Origin: Lewinellaceae bacterium
GTDB lineage: Bacteria; Bacteroidota; Bacteroidia; Chitinophagales; Saprospiraceae
Reading direction: 5' to 3'
Length of the DNA stretch: 64,000 nucleotides
Assembly (NCBI GenBank): GCA_020636095.1
Contig: JACJYN010000003.1
Span: forward strand, 1,364,001-1,428,000
Shown: positions 46,911 through 53,638 of the stretch, in pieces
Numbering within the stretch: the first letter of the stretch is position 1
Layout: each line of letters opens with the position of its first letter
Notes under the pieces: model-generated
The model's database searches: none
Seen by the model: the letters and a program-made list of their open reading frames with translations, nothing else
What the model was told of the DNA's origin: nothing
Made by a program: the position numbers and the translations under genes

Positions 46911-47573
46911 ATGAAGCTACAACACATCGATTTCTTTCCGGATTCCTTCTTCGTGGGCGCCCTGTTCCCCTTTGTGGAGAACGGGAAATTGTTCCTGCTG
47001 TCCGTTCAGCACCTGGACAAATACAAAAAAGGGGAGGTCAATACCAAGTTGCCCGGAGGGTCCGGGGACAAGAGATTGGCTTCCGAGGCGAAATACTTCG
47101 CTCGCCTGGAGGAGGTTATGGAGGCCCTGTCGTTCGATCGACGGGCCGTATTGCTGATCCTCAACCAGGAGTATAGCCGCCGGGCTCAGTTTGAGGACCA
47201 TCCGCTCGGCGGCCGCATTCTCTGGCTCCTCCAGACATTGGTGCTGAAATGCCTGGAAGCCACGGGCTATTATCCGGCCAGCCTGGATCCCTGGGTAGTG
47301 GATGTGGTCAAACGTTCCGATGACCATTACCAGTACTTCCTGGAAATCAAGGAATGGTGGGATCAGCACGGAGAGCCCGTGCAAATTCCCCAGCTCGATG
47401 AGACATTTGTGCCGTTGGACAAAGATATCATAGTGCCCCGCCAAAAAATGCCCCTGCTCGAGTTCGAAGAGATTCTGATCGAGTCACACTGCCGCCCGGT
47501 CGAATTTTATCTGGAACATCTGAAGGAAAACGCCCGCCAGGCGCGTGGGGAGGGAGGAAACGAGGACTCCTGA
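46911..47573 (+). CDS. Hypothetical protein, possibly degenerate Nudix
   Basis: A 220-residue soluble protein. The N-terminal strands and 'VNTKLPGGSGDK' near residues 42-53 recall the Nudix fold, but the Nudix box glutamates are not in place, so catalysis is doubtful. The rest is helical with many aromatic residues ('DDHYQYFLEIKEWW'). I do not recognise the family. TACTTTTG at 46892-46899 could be its -7 element. It is divergent from the broken glucosidase gene. Confidence 0.55.
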   Translation: MKLQHIDFFPDSFFVGALFPFVENGKLFLLSVQHLDKYKKGEVNTKLPGGSGDKRLASEAKYFARLEEVMEALSFDRRAVLLILNQEYSRRAQFEDHPLGGRILWLLQTLVLKCLEATGYYPASLDPWVVDVVKRSDDHYQYFLEIKEWWDQHGEPVQIPQLDETFVPLDKDIIVPRQKMPLLEFEEILIESHCRPVEFYLEHLKENARQARGEGGNEDS

Positions 47574-47691
47574 AAGCCTGTTTGGAGGTTAGCGAATTGC
47601 TGGCCAGCCGGATGGCAAAAATTCCTGTACCACGCTTCACGCTGGATGGCAACATACCGCCTAAAAATTCAATGACAGCATTAACTATCTA

Positions 47692-47799
47692 TCAGATATT
47701 GCGTTCCCATTCTTCCCGGCTTTGCGCTACAGATTCAAGAAGTTCGGAAGCGGTTTCCTTAGAGATACTACCAGCCCATTGGCGTTTAGCGACGAGCGA
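47692..47799 (-). pseudogene. Possible 3' remnant of an antitoxin gene
   Basis: A 35-codon reading frame ending in TGA and preceded by an in-frame stop. It reads 'RQWAGSISKETASELLESV' followed by 'SREEWERNI', which resembles the C-terminus of small antitoxins that partner PIN toxins. No start codon and no toxin gene adjoin. The surrounding gap (47574-47845) shows nothing else. Confidence 0.4.
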
Positions 47800-47845
47800 T
47801 CAATAACTGTCAGATTTCCTAGGAGCGCTTTTGGCGAGCGTATAA

Positions 47846-48547
47846 TCAACAACCAAAAATGAAAATGTAATAGACCCCAACCAGGACAAAAATCCCTCCG
47901 GCAGCATACCGAACCACTTTCTCCGCCTTCTGAACAGCATTAAACCACGCACTCATTTTCTCCATACTGAAGGCCAGTAAATAGGTGAATAACAGTACAG
48001 GCAGGCCGGTGCCAAGCGCAAACAGTAATGGCATAGACAAGGGTTCGGCGGAGCGAAGGGTCATTGGGATCAGCATCCCGAAATACAGGGCCCCGCTGTA
48101 GGGACAGAATGCCAGGGCAAAGACGGCCCCCAGTAGAAAAGCGCCGAGAATGCCTTGTTTCCCGAGGCGATCGGTAAATCGTTGCAGGAAGTTTCCGCCT
48201 TTGAAGTGGAGCGGAATAATGTTGAGCATAACCAGGCCAATGATCACCAGCAGTGGCCCCAGCCATTTCTCCCCATTCCCCTGAAAAAACCGGGCGACGT
48301 GAAACTTGCTTGCTCCCAGGTACAAGATAAAGGCAATGGCGACATAGCTAATGGCACGCCCCAGCGTGTACAGCACCCCACTCCAAATGACCATGCGTTT
48401 TTGTCTAAACCCCTTGGCAATATAGGCGGTAGCGGTAATGTTGGTAGCGAGCGGGCAGGGGCTGATGGCCGTCAACAACCCCAATGCAAAAGCCGAGAGC
48501 CAGGGCAGTTCCTGACTCTGGGCCAGCGACTGTAACCATTCGGTCAT
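47846..48547 (-). CDS. ArsG-like / CcdA-DsbD-type membrane protein
   Basis: A 233-residue protein with six or more membrane helices. Two cysteine-proline motifs in helices, 'AISPCPLATNI' and 'ALAFCPYSGALYF', are the redox pair of the CcdA/DsbD family. Proteins of this subtype next to ArsF-like genes are named ArsG, a putative efflux permease for organoarsenicals. Last gene of the operon; its start overlaps the upstream stop by 4 bp. It may instead pass electrons to the ArsF-like thioredoxin-fold lipoprotein. Confidence 0.75.
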   Translation of the reverse strand: MTEWLQSLAQSQELPWLSAFALGLLTAISPCPLATNITATAYIAKGFRQKRMVIWSGVLYTLGRAISYVAIAFILYLGASKFHVARFFQGNGEKWLGPLLVIIGLVMLNIIPLHFKGGNFLQRFTDRLGKQGILGAFLLGAVFALAFCPYSGALYFGMLIPMTLRSAEPLSMPLLFALGTGLPVLLFTYLLAFSMEKMSAWFNAVQKAEKVVRYAAGGIFVLVGVYYIFIFGC

Positions 48548-48987
48548 AGCTGAAGGTTTTTCAATTCAGCGTTTATTCTTTCCTGTAACCCCCGGGTGAA
48601 TGCTTCTTCGTCATCGGCGTTCATAAATGCAAAATCGGTTAAGTCCACCTGTTTTTCCTGCCCATTCTGAATGACGTTGAGCATCAGGGACGTGCCGAAT
48701 GCACCGAATTTTTGCGCGACAGCTAAATTTTCTTCCTCGTCTACATTGATGAGTTGGAAGGTGACCTTACCTTCCTCCACTTCTTTGGCATAGCTGTCGG
48801 CCAAAACCGTTTTGGTTAGGTTTTCAATGGCCAGGCAGGTTTTGCAACGGTGGTCGGTGTGGAAATCCAGGACCTCGATCCGGCTAGCCGTAACTTCCGG
48901 TGGAGGCTCGTTTGTTTGGGCATTGCCCGAGCAACTGGCCAGAAAAAATGCAAGAACTAGAAGTAAGCACTGACGTATTGTTTTCAT
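48544..48987 (-). CDS. ArsF-like thioredoxin-fold lipoprotein
   Basis: 147 residues from the ATG at 48987, chosen because it gives a lipoprotein signal (FLASC). The mature part has 'HRCKTC' (CxxC) and a thioredoxin-like strand order ending 'FGAFGTSLMLNV'. The family is annotated as the ArsF subunit linked to nitroaromatic arsenical reduction. It overlaps the ArsG-like gene by 4 bp, implying a functional pair. Confidence 0.75.
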   Translation of the reverse strand: MKTIRQCLLLVLAFFLASCSGNAQTNEPPPEVTASRIEVLDFHTDHRCKTCLAIENLTKTVLADSYAKEVEEGKVTFQLINVDEEENLAVAQKFGAFGTSLMLNVIQNGQEKQVDLTDFAFMNADDEEAFTRGLQERINAELKNLQL

Positions 48988-49004
48988 ATCACGAAATTTT
49001 TTTT

Positions 49005-49982
49005 TCAAAAAATAAGGTTAAACAAATAGCCCGATACGATAATGCAGAGCGTTACGACCCCAAAGAAAATCCCGATCAGCTTTAGGCTCATCACCTTTTT
49101 TAAAAGCATAGCTTCCGGAAAGGAAAGGCCGACAACGGCCATCATGAACGCAATGGCCGTACCCAGGGGAATGCCTTTGCTTACTAAAACCTGGACGACC
49201 GGTAAAATGCCCGAAGCATTGGAATACATCGGGACTGCCAAAACAGTAGCCATGGGAACAGCAAGCAGGTTTTCTTTGCTCATGTACTTTTCAAAGAATC
49301 CTTCCGGAATGTATCCGTGCATGAGCCCTCCTATCGCAATACCAACGATAACATAGGGAACTACGCCTTTCAGGATCTTGGCGGCCTCCCTCCAGATAAC
49401 CGGAAGGCGCTGAAAAAAAGGCGTGTTTTCCGCTGTGAATTTTTCCTCTTCTCTTTGGGCGTTAGCCAGTACCTCTTTGACCCAGGGGGTTAGGTATCGC
49501 TCCAGGCGAAACCTGGAAAGAATGATGCCTGCCGTCATGCCAAGCACCACGCCGCTAATGACATAAATAGCCGTGGCCTTTAAACCAAAGAGGCCCAGGA
49601 AAAGGCCGATGGCCACCTCATTGACCAAAGGAGAAGTGATCAAAAAGGCAAAAGTCACACCGAGTGGTATACCCCCTCGAACAAAGCCTATGAACAAGGG
49701 AACGGATGAGCAAGAGCAAAACGGCGTGACCACCCCGAATGCAGAAGCCATAAAATACTCCAGTCCGTAGAGTTTGTTGCGAGAAAGAAAATTGCGCACT
49801 TTCTCTATCGGGAAATAACTGTTGACTATTCCCATAAAGAAGATGACGACAAAGAGGAGCAATAGTATTTTTATGCTGTCGTAGACAAAAAAATTCAATG
49901 CTTCCGCCAGGCGCCTTCCCCGCTCTAAACCGATTTGCCGGTAAATCAGCCAGTCTGCAAATTGCTGTATCCAATCAAACAT
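49005..49982 (-). CDS. ArsP/YraQ-type permease (DUF318)
   Basis: A 325-residue protein with eight or more membrane helices. 'GVVTPFCSCSSVPLFIGF' (about residues 80-97) is the cysteine-bearing signature of the DUF318 permease family, which includes the ArsP methylarsenite exporter. Second gene of the operon: 7 bp after the thioredoxin-like gene and 17 bp before arsF. Confidence 0.85.
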   Translation of the reverse strand: MFDWIQQFADWLIYRQIGLERGRRLAEALNFFVYDSIKILLLLFVVIFFMGIVNSYFPIEKVRNFLSRNKLYGLEYFMASAFGVVTPFCSCSSVPLFIGFVRGGIPLGVTFAFLITSPLVNEVAIGLFLGLFGLKATAIYVISGVVLGMTAGIILSRFRLERYLTPWVKEVLANAQREEEKFTAENTPFFQRLPVIWREAAKILKGVVPYVIVGIAIGGLMHGYIPEGFFEKYMSKENLLAVPMATVLAVPMYSNASGILPVVQVLVSKGIPLGTAIAFMMAVVGLSFPEAMLLKKVMSLKLIGIFFGVVTLCIIVSGYLFNLIF

Positions 49983-49989
49983 CGGCCAC

Positions 49990-50229
49990 TCAAACCTTTA
50001 ATAATTCCATGATCTCCCCTTTTGAAGGTACGCGCCCTTTAATGACGACCCGTTCATCAATGACGACCGCCGGTGTACTCATTATGTCGTACTCCATGAT
50101 CTTCATGATGTCTTCCACCTTTTCAATGGATACATCGGGCAGGGAAAGTTCTTCAACCGCTTGTTGAACCACCTCCGTGGTACGTTTGCAGTTGGGGCAA
50201 CCGGTGCCCAGGATCTTTATGGTTTTCAT
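49990..50229 (-). CDS. Small thioredoxin/glutaredoxin-like protein (CPNC)
   Basis: A 79-residue protein of the TM0996/MTH895 type: 'ILGTGCPNCKRT' with C11 and C14, cis-proline 'STPAVVID'. These single-domain redox proteins often accompany DUF318 permeases. First gene of the operon, with an ArsR-type operator upstream (50237-50262). Confidence 0.88.
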   Translation of the reverse strand: MKTIKILGTGCPNCKRTTEVVQQAVEELSLPDVSIEKVEDIMKIMEYDIMSTPAVVIDERVVIKGRVPSKGEIMELLKV

Positions 50230-50236
50230 ATTTTAT

Positions 50237-50262
50237 AGTTTATCGGCGAATTACGATGATTA
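50237..50262 (-). promoter_or_regulatory. Second ArsR operator, upstream of the operon
   Basis: AGTTTATCG-N8-CGATGATTA. The left half is identical to that of the arsR operator, and the spacing of 8 is the same. The right half keeps CGAT and differs in the last five bases. It begins 8 bp upstream of the thioredoxin-like start codon. Confidence 0.65.
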
Positions 50263-50390
50263 AGATGAAAAAAACACTGACTTTGGTCACTCCTGCAGGA
50301 AATTAACACTTCTGCTCCTGTTGATTTATCCGATCCGGCCGAAAGGCTGGCCATCCTTTCCGCGAGCGCCGAAGCTACTCAGCGGAGGAG

Positions 50391-50537
50391 CTAGTGCGCC
50401 GGGCATGAAGTAATCGGCCAATAATGGGAGGCTATTTTGGTGCTAGACGAGGCGCCCATGACGAGCATAGCCGGAGCTACGTGAGGAATGGGCAACGACG
50501 TATAGCGCCAAAAGAGACCGCATAATGGGCGCACTAG
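50391..50537. repeat. Nested-hairpin intergenic element, copy 3
   Basis: Outer 10-bp stem CTAGTGCGCC (50391-50400) with 50528-50537. Second stem TTTTGGTGCTA with TAGCGCCAAAA, inner stem GCCCAT/ATGGGC. The internal loop GACGAGGC on one side and GCAACGACGT on the other matches copy 1 although the stems differ. Confidence 0.7.
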
Positions 50538-50624
50538 GACTGAGGCAAAGCCAGGTATTTTTAGCCGGATAGCTAAATAGTTACTTTGAATCAATCAGTG
50601 CACGATCCCCCAATCAGGCTTTTT

Positions 50625-50748
50625 GGCTACCATTCTAACGTTGGACAACCAGGTGGAGCTTCGTACATCGTACACAGCCCCAAGCCCCGGCCGGCCCCGT
50701 GCATCGTACACACCCCCGGAACTTTCTGTCCAACTTTAGACGGATACC
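50625..50748. repeat. GGCTACC-bounded intergenic element, copy 3
   Basis: Left end GGCTACCATTCTAACGTTGG, right end a complement with GTCCAACTTTAGACGGATA. The interior CATCGTACACACCCCCGGAA and CTTTCTGTCCA match the element at 23018-23119. It ends just past the arsR stop codon. Confidence 0.7.
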
Positions 50749-50756
50749 CGGCTTTT

Positions 50757-51113
50757 TTACAACCCTTCGCTATCACGGCACGCTTTGGGAGAATCGCCAG
50801 CGGAGGCCAGGCCGAAAAGCTCGCTGAACAGCCGCTGAGCTACCGGCCAGTTGTCTTGATTCAGGCAGTATTTTACCTTGGGGGGCATGATCTCCCCCTG
50901 GATCAGGCCCGCATCCTTCAACACTTTCAGATGTTGTGAAATGGTGGACTGCGCCAGGGGAATGTTATCCGTTAGATCTCCGGTATAACAACAGGCCTGA
51001 GCATTCAACAGCTTTAGAATCTGAATACGCACCGGATGCCCCATGGCCTTCGCAAAGGAAGCCAGTTGTTTTTCTTCCGCACTATAGGCTACTTTGGCTA
51101 AGGTTCTGCTCAC
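50757..51113 (-). CDS. arsR: ArsR/SmtB family metalloregulatory repressor
   Basis: A 118-residue winged-helix protein. 'LARGE' helices end in the recognition region 'AQSTISQHLKVLKDAGLI' (54-71). Cysteines C41, C42 and C83 are available for As(III)/Sb(III) sensing; C41-C42 sit at the position of the CxC sensor of plasmid ArsR. It should repress its own promoter and the arsenic operon downstream, releasing DNA on metalloid binding. Confidence 0.88.
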   Translation of the reverse strand: MSRTLAKVAYSAEEKQLASFAKAMGHPVRIQILKLLNAQACCYTGDLTDNIPLAQSTISQHLKVLKDAGLIQGEIMPPKVKYCLNQDNWPVAQRLFSELFGLASAGDSPKACRDSEGL

Positions 51114-51121
51114 AGCTATTT

Positions 51122-51161
51122 AGTTTATCGCAAATGTACGATAAACTTTGTTGTTGATCAA
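51122..51161 (-). promoter_or_regulatory. arsR promoter with overlapping ArsR operator
   Basis: On the minus strand TTG (51159-51161) is followed after 20 bp by TACATTTG (51131-51138), a perfect Bacteroidota -33/-7 pair. The -7 box is the exact centre of a perfect 9-bp inverted repeat, AGTTTATCG (51122-51130) and CGATAAACT (51139-51147). A repressor bound there would block the promoter. The start codon is 9 bp away from the palindrome. Confidence 0.82.
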
Positions 51162-51390
51162 GGAGCTTTACCGTTATTGATCCCGAAAATAGGGCGCCAC
51201 CCCTTCAATCAGGAGATCTTACAAAGGTTTGAACATACTCTAAACGTTGGCAGGGTTAGAATAATTTTCTACCTCCTTTCACAAATTGAGGGTACGATGA
51301 GTGTCTTTAAAAAAGCTACGCAAAACGTTACAACCGGCAAATTTCGGCCTATTTTACCCCAAATCCCTAAATTGTGGCAAAAGTCCCCCT

Positions 51391-52317
51391 ATGCTCAGCA
51401 AGTTAACTCTCCTATTATTTTTGTCTTTGTCTGTTTTTTCTCTGCAAGGGCAAGATAAAGGCCCCTTCCTGATGGTCCTTGGCATCGCGCAGGACGCCGG
51501 CTACCCACAGGCGGATTGCCGGAAGGATTGTTGCCGGAAGGCTTGGGAAGGGGAGTTGCCGCCCCGCAAAGTCAGCTGCCTGGCCCTGGCCGACCCCGCC
51601 ACCGGCCGGTTCTGGCTTGTTGACGCTACGCCGGATTTCCGGGAACAACTGCACGAGATGGCGCCCTACGGGCAGCTGTCCGGCATTCTGCTCACCCACG
51701 CCCACATCGGCCATTACACCGGCCTGATGCACCTGGGCCGGGAGGTAATGGGGGCTAAGGAAGTACCCGTTTACGCCATGCCGCGCATGAGGGCTTTCCT
51801 GGAAAACAACGGCCCCTGGGGCCAACTTGTGCAACTCCGCAACATCGAACCCCGTAACCTGACGGCAGACAGCACCCTCACCCTCTCACGCTCTCTCCAA
51901 ATCACCCCACTCTCCGTTCCTCATCGAGACGAATATTCCGAAACAGTAGGCTTCCTCATCGAAGGCCCCGACAAGCGCGCGCTCTACATTCCGGATATCG
52001 ACAAATGGCAGTTGTGGGAACGGGACATCCTCGAGCTCATCCGACAGGTAGACATCGCCTTCCTCGACGGCACCTTTTTCGCCAACGGGGAGATACCCGG
52101 CCGGGATATGAGCGAAATTCCGCATCCTTTTATCGAGGAGAGCCTGGCCTTGTTCGGCAGCCTGCCGGAGGAAGAGCGGGCGAAGGTGCATTTTATCCAT
52201 TTCAACCATACGAACCCGCTGCTGGACGCGGAAGGCGCGGCGGCGCGGCGGGTGCGGGAAATGGGATGCGGGGTAGGGGAGGAGGGGATGCGCTTTTCCT
52301 TGGGTGGAAAAAACTGA
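51391..52317 (+). CDS. Exported MBL-fold hydrolase, PqqB-like
   Basis: 308 residues from the ATG at 51391, which gives a signal peptide (LLLFLSLSVFSLQGQ). 'LGIAQDAGYPQADCRKDCC' with three cysteines and the MBL motif THAHIGHYTG resemble the PqqB branch of metallo-beta-lactamase-fold proteins. The usual HxHxDH motif reads H103-x-H105-x-G107-H108: the Asp ligand is replaced by Gly. Further ligands may be 'PHRDE', 'PDIDKW' and 'HFNHT'. No other PQQ gene is near. Role unknown; a hydrolase for a small ester or lactone is possible. Confidence 0.8.
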   Translation: MLSKLTLLLFLSLSVFSLQGQDKGPFLMVLGIAQDAGYPQADCRKDCCRKAWEGELPPRKVSCLALADPATGRFWLVDATPDFREQLHEMAPYGQLSGILLTHAHIGHYTGLMHLGREVMGAKEVPVYAMPRMRAFLENNGPWGQLVQLRNIEPRNLTADSTLTLSRSLQITPLSVPHRDEYSETVGFLIEGPDKRALYIPDIDKWQLWERDILELIRQVDIAFLDGTFFANGEIPGRDMSEIPHPFIEESLALFGSLPEEERAKVHFIHFNHTNPLLDAEGAAARRVREMGCGVGEEGMRFSLGGKN

Positions 52318-52694
52318 GTAGGCATTCAGCTTTCGAGGGTAGTTTTGACGATTGTTTCCATGTCTTGATGAGGCTCATGAGATTTTCGGGAAAGTTCAAT
52401 TTTCTGTGTCTTTTAAAGGCTACCCGTCTAAGTACGACTTTTGCACCGGCAGAAGTCGTACTTAGGTTGGACACGGTTAGAAGCAGGTAAGCCCAAGCAG
52501 CCTGCCGCGTTTGCGAACAGCGAATACCGAACCGCGAACTCGTCCAACCCTGGAATGGTAGCCCTTTTAAAAAAACGCCTCTTGATTTTCAGTGATTTGC
52601 GAATTGCGAACACCGAATTGCGAACACTCCCAGATTTTCGTCCCTGGCCGGATAAATAATGCTGAGTTTATTTTCCTGATATGCCATAACAAGC
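52318..52694. other. Repeat-filled convergent gap
   Basis: A 377-bp gap between convergent genes. Besides the element at 52418-52563, it holds GAATTGCGAACACCGAATTG-type units (52600-52625) and a CTTGATTTTCAGTGATTTGC block whose reverse complement recurs near 55707-55730. No gene is supported. Confidence 0.5.
52418..52563. repeat. GGCTACC-bounded intergenic element, copy 4
   Basis: Outer ends GGCTACC/GGTAGCC, extended by TTTTAAA on both sides. Inside is an 11-bp hairpin AAGTACGACTT/AAGTCGTACTT (52430-52463) and a GCGAACAGCGAATACCGAAC stretch of the TTCGG type. Its right half matches 3999-4035 in reverse complement. Confidence 0.7.
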
Positions 52695-53468
52695 CTAACT
52701 TCTTGTGCGGTTGTCCCGAATAGACTTTATCACCCTCCGTAGCCCGCTGGCCACATCTACAAAAGCCTCATCTTCATCCGGCCATTGAACGATAGGGCGG
52801 GCGCCTCTGGGCAGCGCCTGGATGCCCGCAAACTCTTCCGTATCCCAAAGGCTGGGCCGGAGGATAACCGGAATGACAATAGCGTCCCCATCCTTATGCC
52901 GTTGCAGGGCGATGGGCAATTCTTTGGTATAAATGAAATCGGAATTCATAAAATCCGGGCTGATCATCAGCAGGATGATTTTCGCCTCCTTGAGCTTGCG
53001 TTCGATCTCCTCATTCCAGGCGGCGCCGGGCAGAATTTCGGAGTCTTCCCAATTATCCACCTCTTTTCGGCGAAGGGGCGCCAGGTGTTTGTTGAGTTTA
53101 TTTACAAATTCCCGGTCCTCATGCGCGTAGCTTATGAATACTCGTATGCGGTGATCTTTGGGGATGGGTGCACCACCCGGGGCCGAATTGCCGGCATCAG
53201 GTTCGGGGTTATCCCGTTCCATCCCTTCCACATCACTCAGAATAGACAGCAGGCCGTGGATAATGCGGTTGCGGGAAATGCTAAGTTCCTGGCTGGAAAC
53301 GATGCCCATTCGCTCGTTCCGCTTGTTCTGGTTCCACTGGCTTTGCAGGAGCAGCAAGGTGTTGGACAGGTCCTTGTCTTTTCCCTGGAACCATTGGGCG
53401 GTTTGCTCCAGGGCATCCTCAGTTTTACCTTTACTGATCAGAGCGCGCATTTCATCGGAAAACGACAT
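52695..53468 (-). CDS. EAD11-like domain plus TIR domain conflict effector
   Basis: A 257-residue soluble protein. Residues 1-82 match the pattern of effector-associated domain 11: helix 'MRALISKGKTEDALEQ', then 'LLLLQSQWNQNKRNERMGIVSSQE' and 'SRNRIIHGLLSILSDV'. A Pro/Gly linker (87-103) leads to a TIR domain from about 107: 'RVFISYAHEDREFVNKL', 'IILLMISPDF', with E183 after S170-P-D-F at the place of the catalytic NADase glutamate. TIR effectors deplete NAD or signal in defence. No partner gene is adjacent. Divergent from paaZ, with its own promoter. Confidence 0.8.
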   Translation of the reverse strand: MSFSDEMRALISKGKTEDALEQTAQWFQGKDKDLSNTLLLLQSQWNQNKRNERMGIVSSQELSISRNRIIHGLLSILSDVEGMERDNPEPDAGNSAPGGAPIPKDHRIRVFISYAHEDREFVNKLNKHLAPLRRKEVDNWEDSEILPGAAWNEEIERKLKEAKIILLMISPDFMNSDFIYTKELPIALQRHKDGDAIVIPVILRPSLWDTEEFAGIQALPRGARPIVQWPDEDEAFVDVASGLRRVIKSIRDNRTRS

Positions 53469-53493
53469 AAACAGGTTTTGATAAGTTTTTTTT

Positions 53494-53523
53494 CAAATTT
53501 AAGTGATTTGAGAGGGCATACAA
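53494..53523 (-). promoter_or_regulatory. Promoter of the TIR gene
   Basis: Minus-strand TTG (53521-53523), 19-bp spacer, TAAATTTG (53494-53501), matching the Bacteroidota consensus. The start codon is 25 bp downstream. Confidence 0.6.
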
Positions 53524-53575
53524 ATTACAACTTTTTTCAAATTAACAGAAAGCGGAAATACCCAATTTCCCCACC

Positions 53576-53606
53576 TTGTTAAAGCGGCCCTTTATCCGTA
53601 CTTTTG
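53576..53606 (+). promoter_or_regulatory. Promoter of paaZ
   Basis: TTG (53576-53578), 20-bp spacer, TACTTTTG (53599-53606), an exact Bacteroidota -33/-7 pair, 32 bp before the ATG at 53639. It supports that ATG over the upstream in-frame TTG. Confidence 0.72.
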
Positions 53607-53638
53607 GGGCGAATTGTGTAATAAACCGCAACCCAAGT

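Larger units (their letters stand above)
50230..50756. other. Intergenic region between arsR and its target operon
   Basis: A 527-bp gap holding an operator near 50237-50262 and two repeat elements (50391-50537 and 50625-50748). No coding region is supported. The distance implies that arsR and the operon are transcribed separately. Confidence 0.5.
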
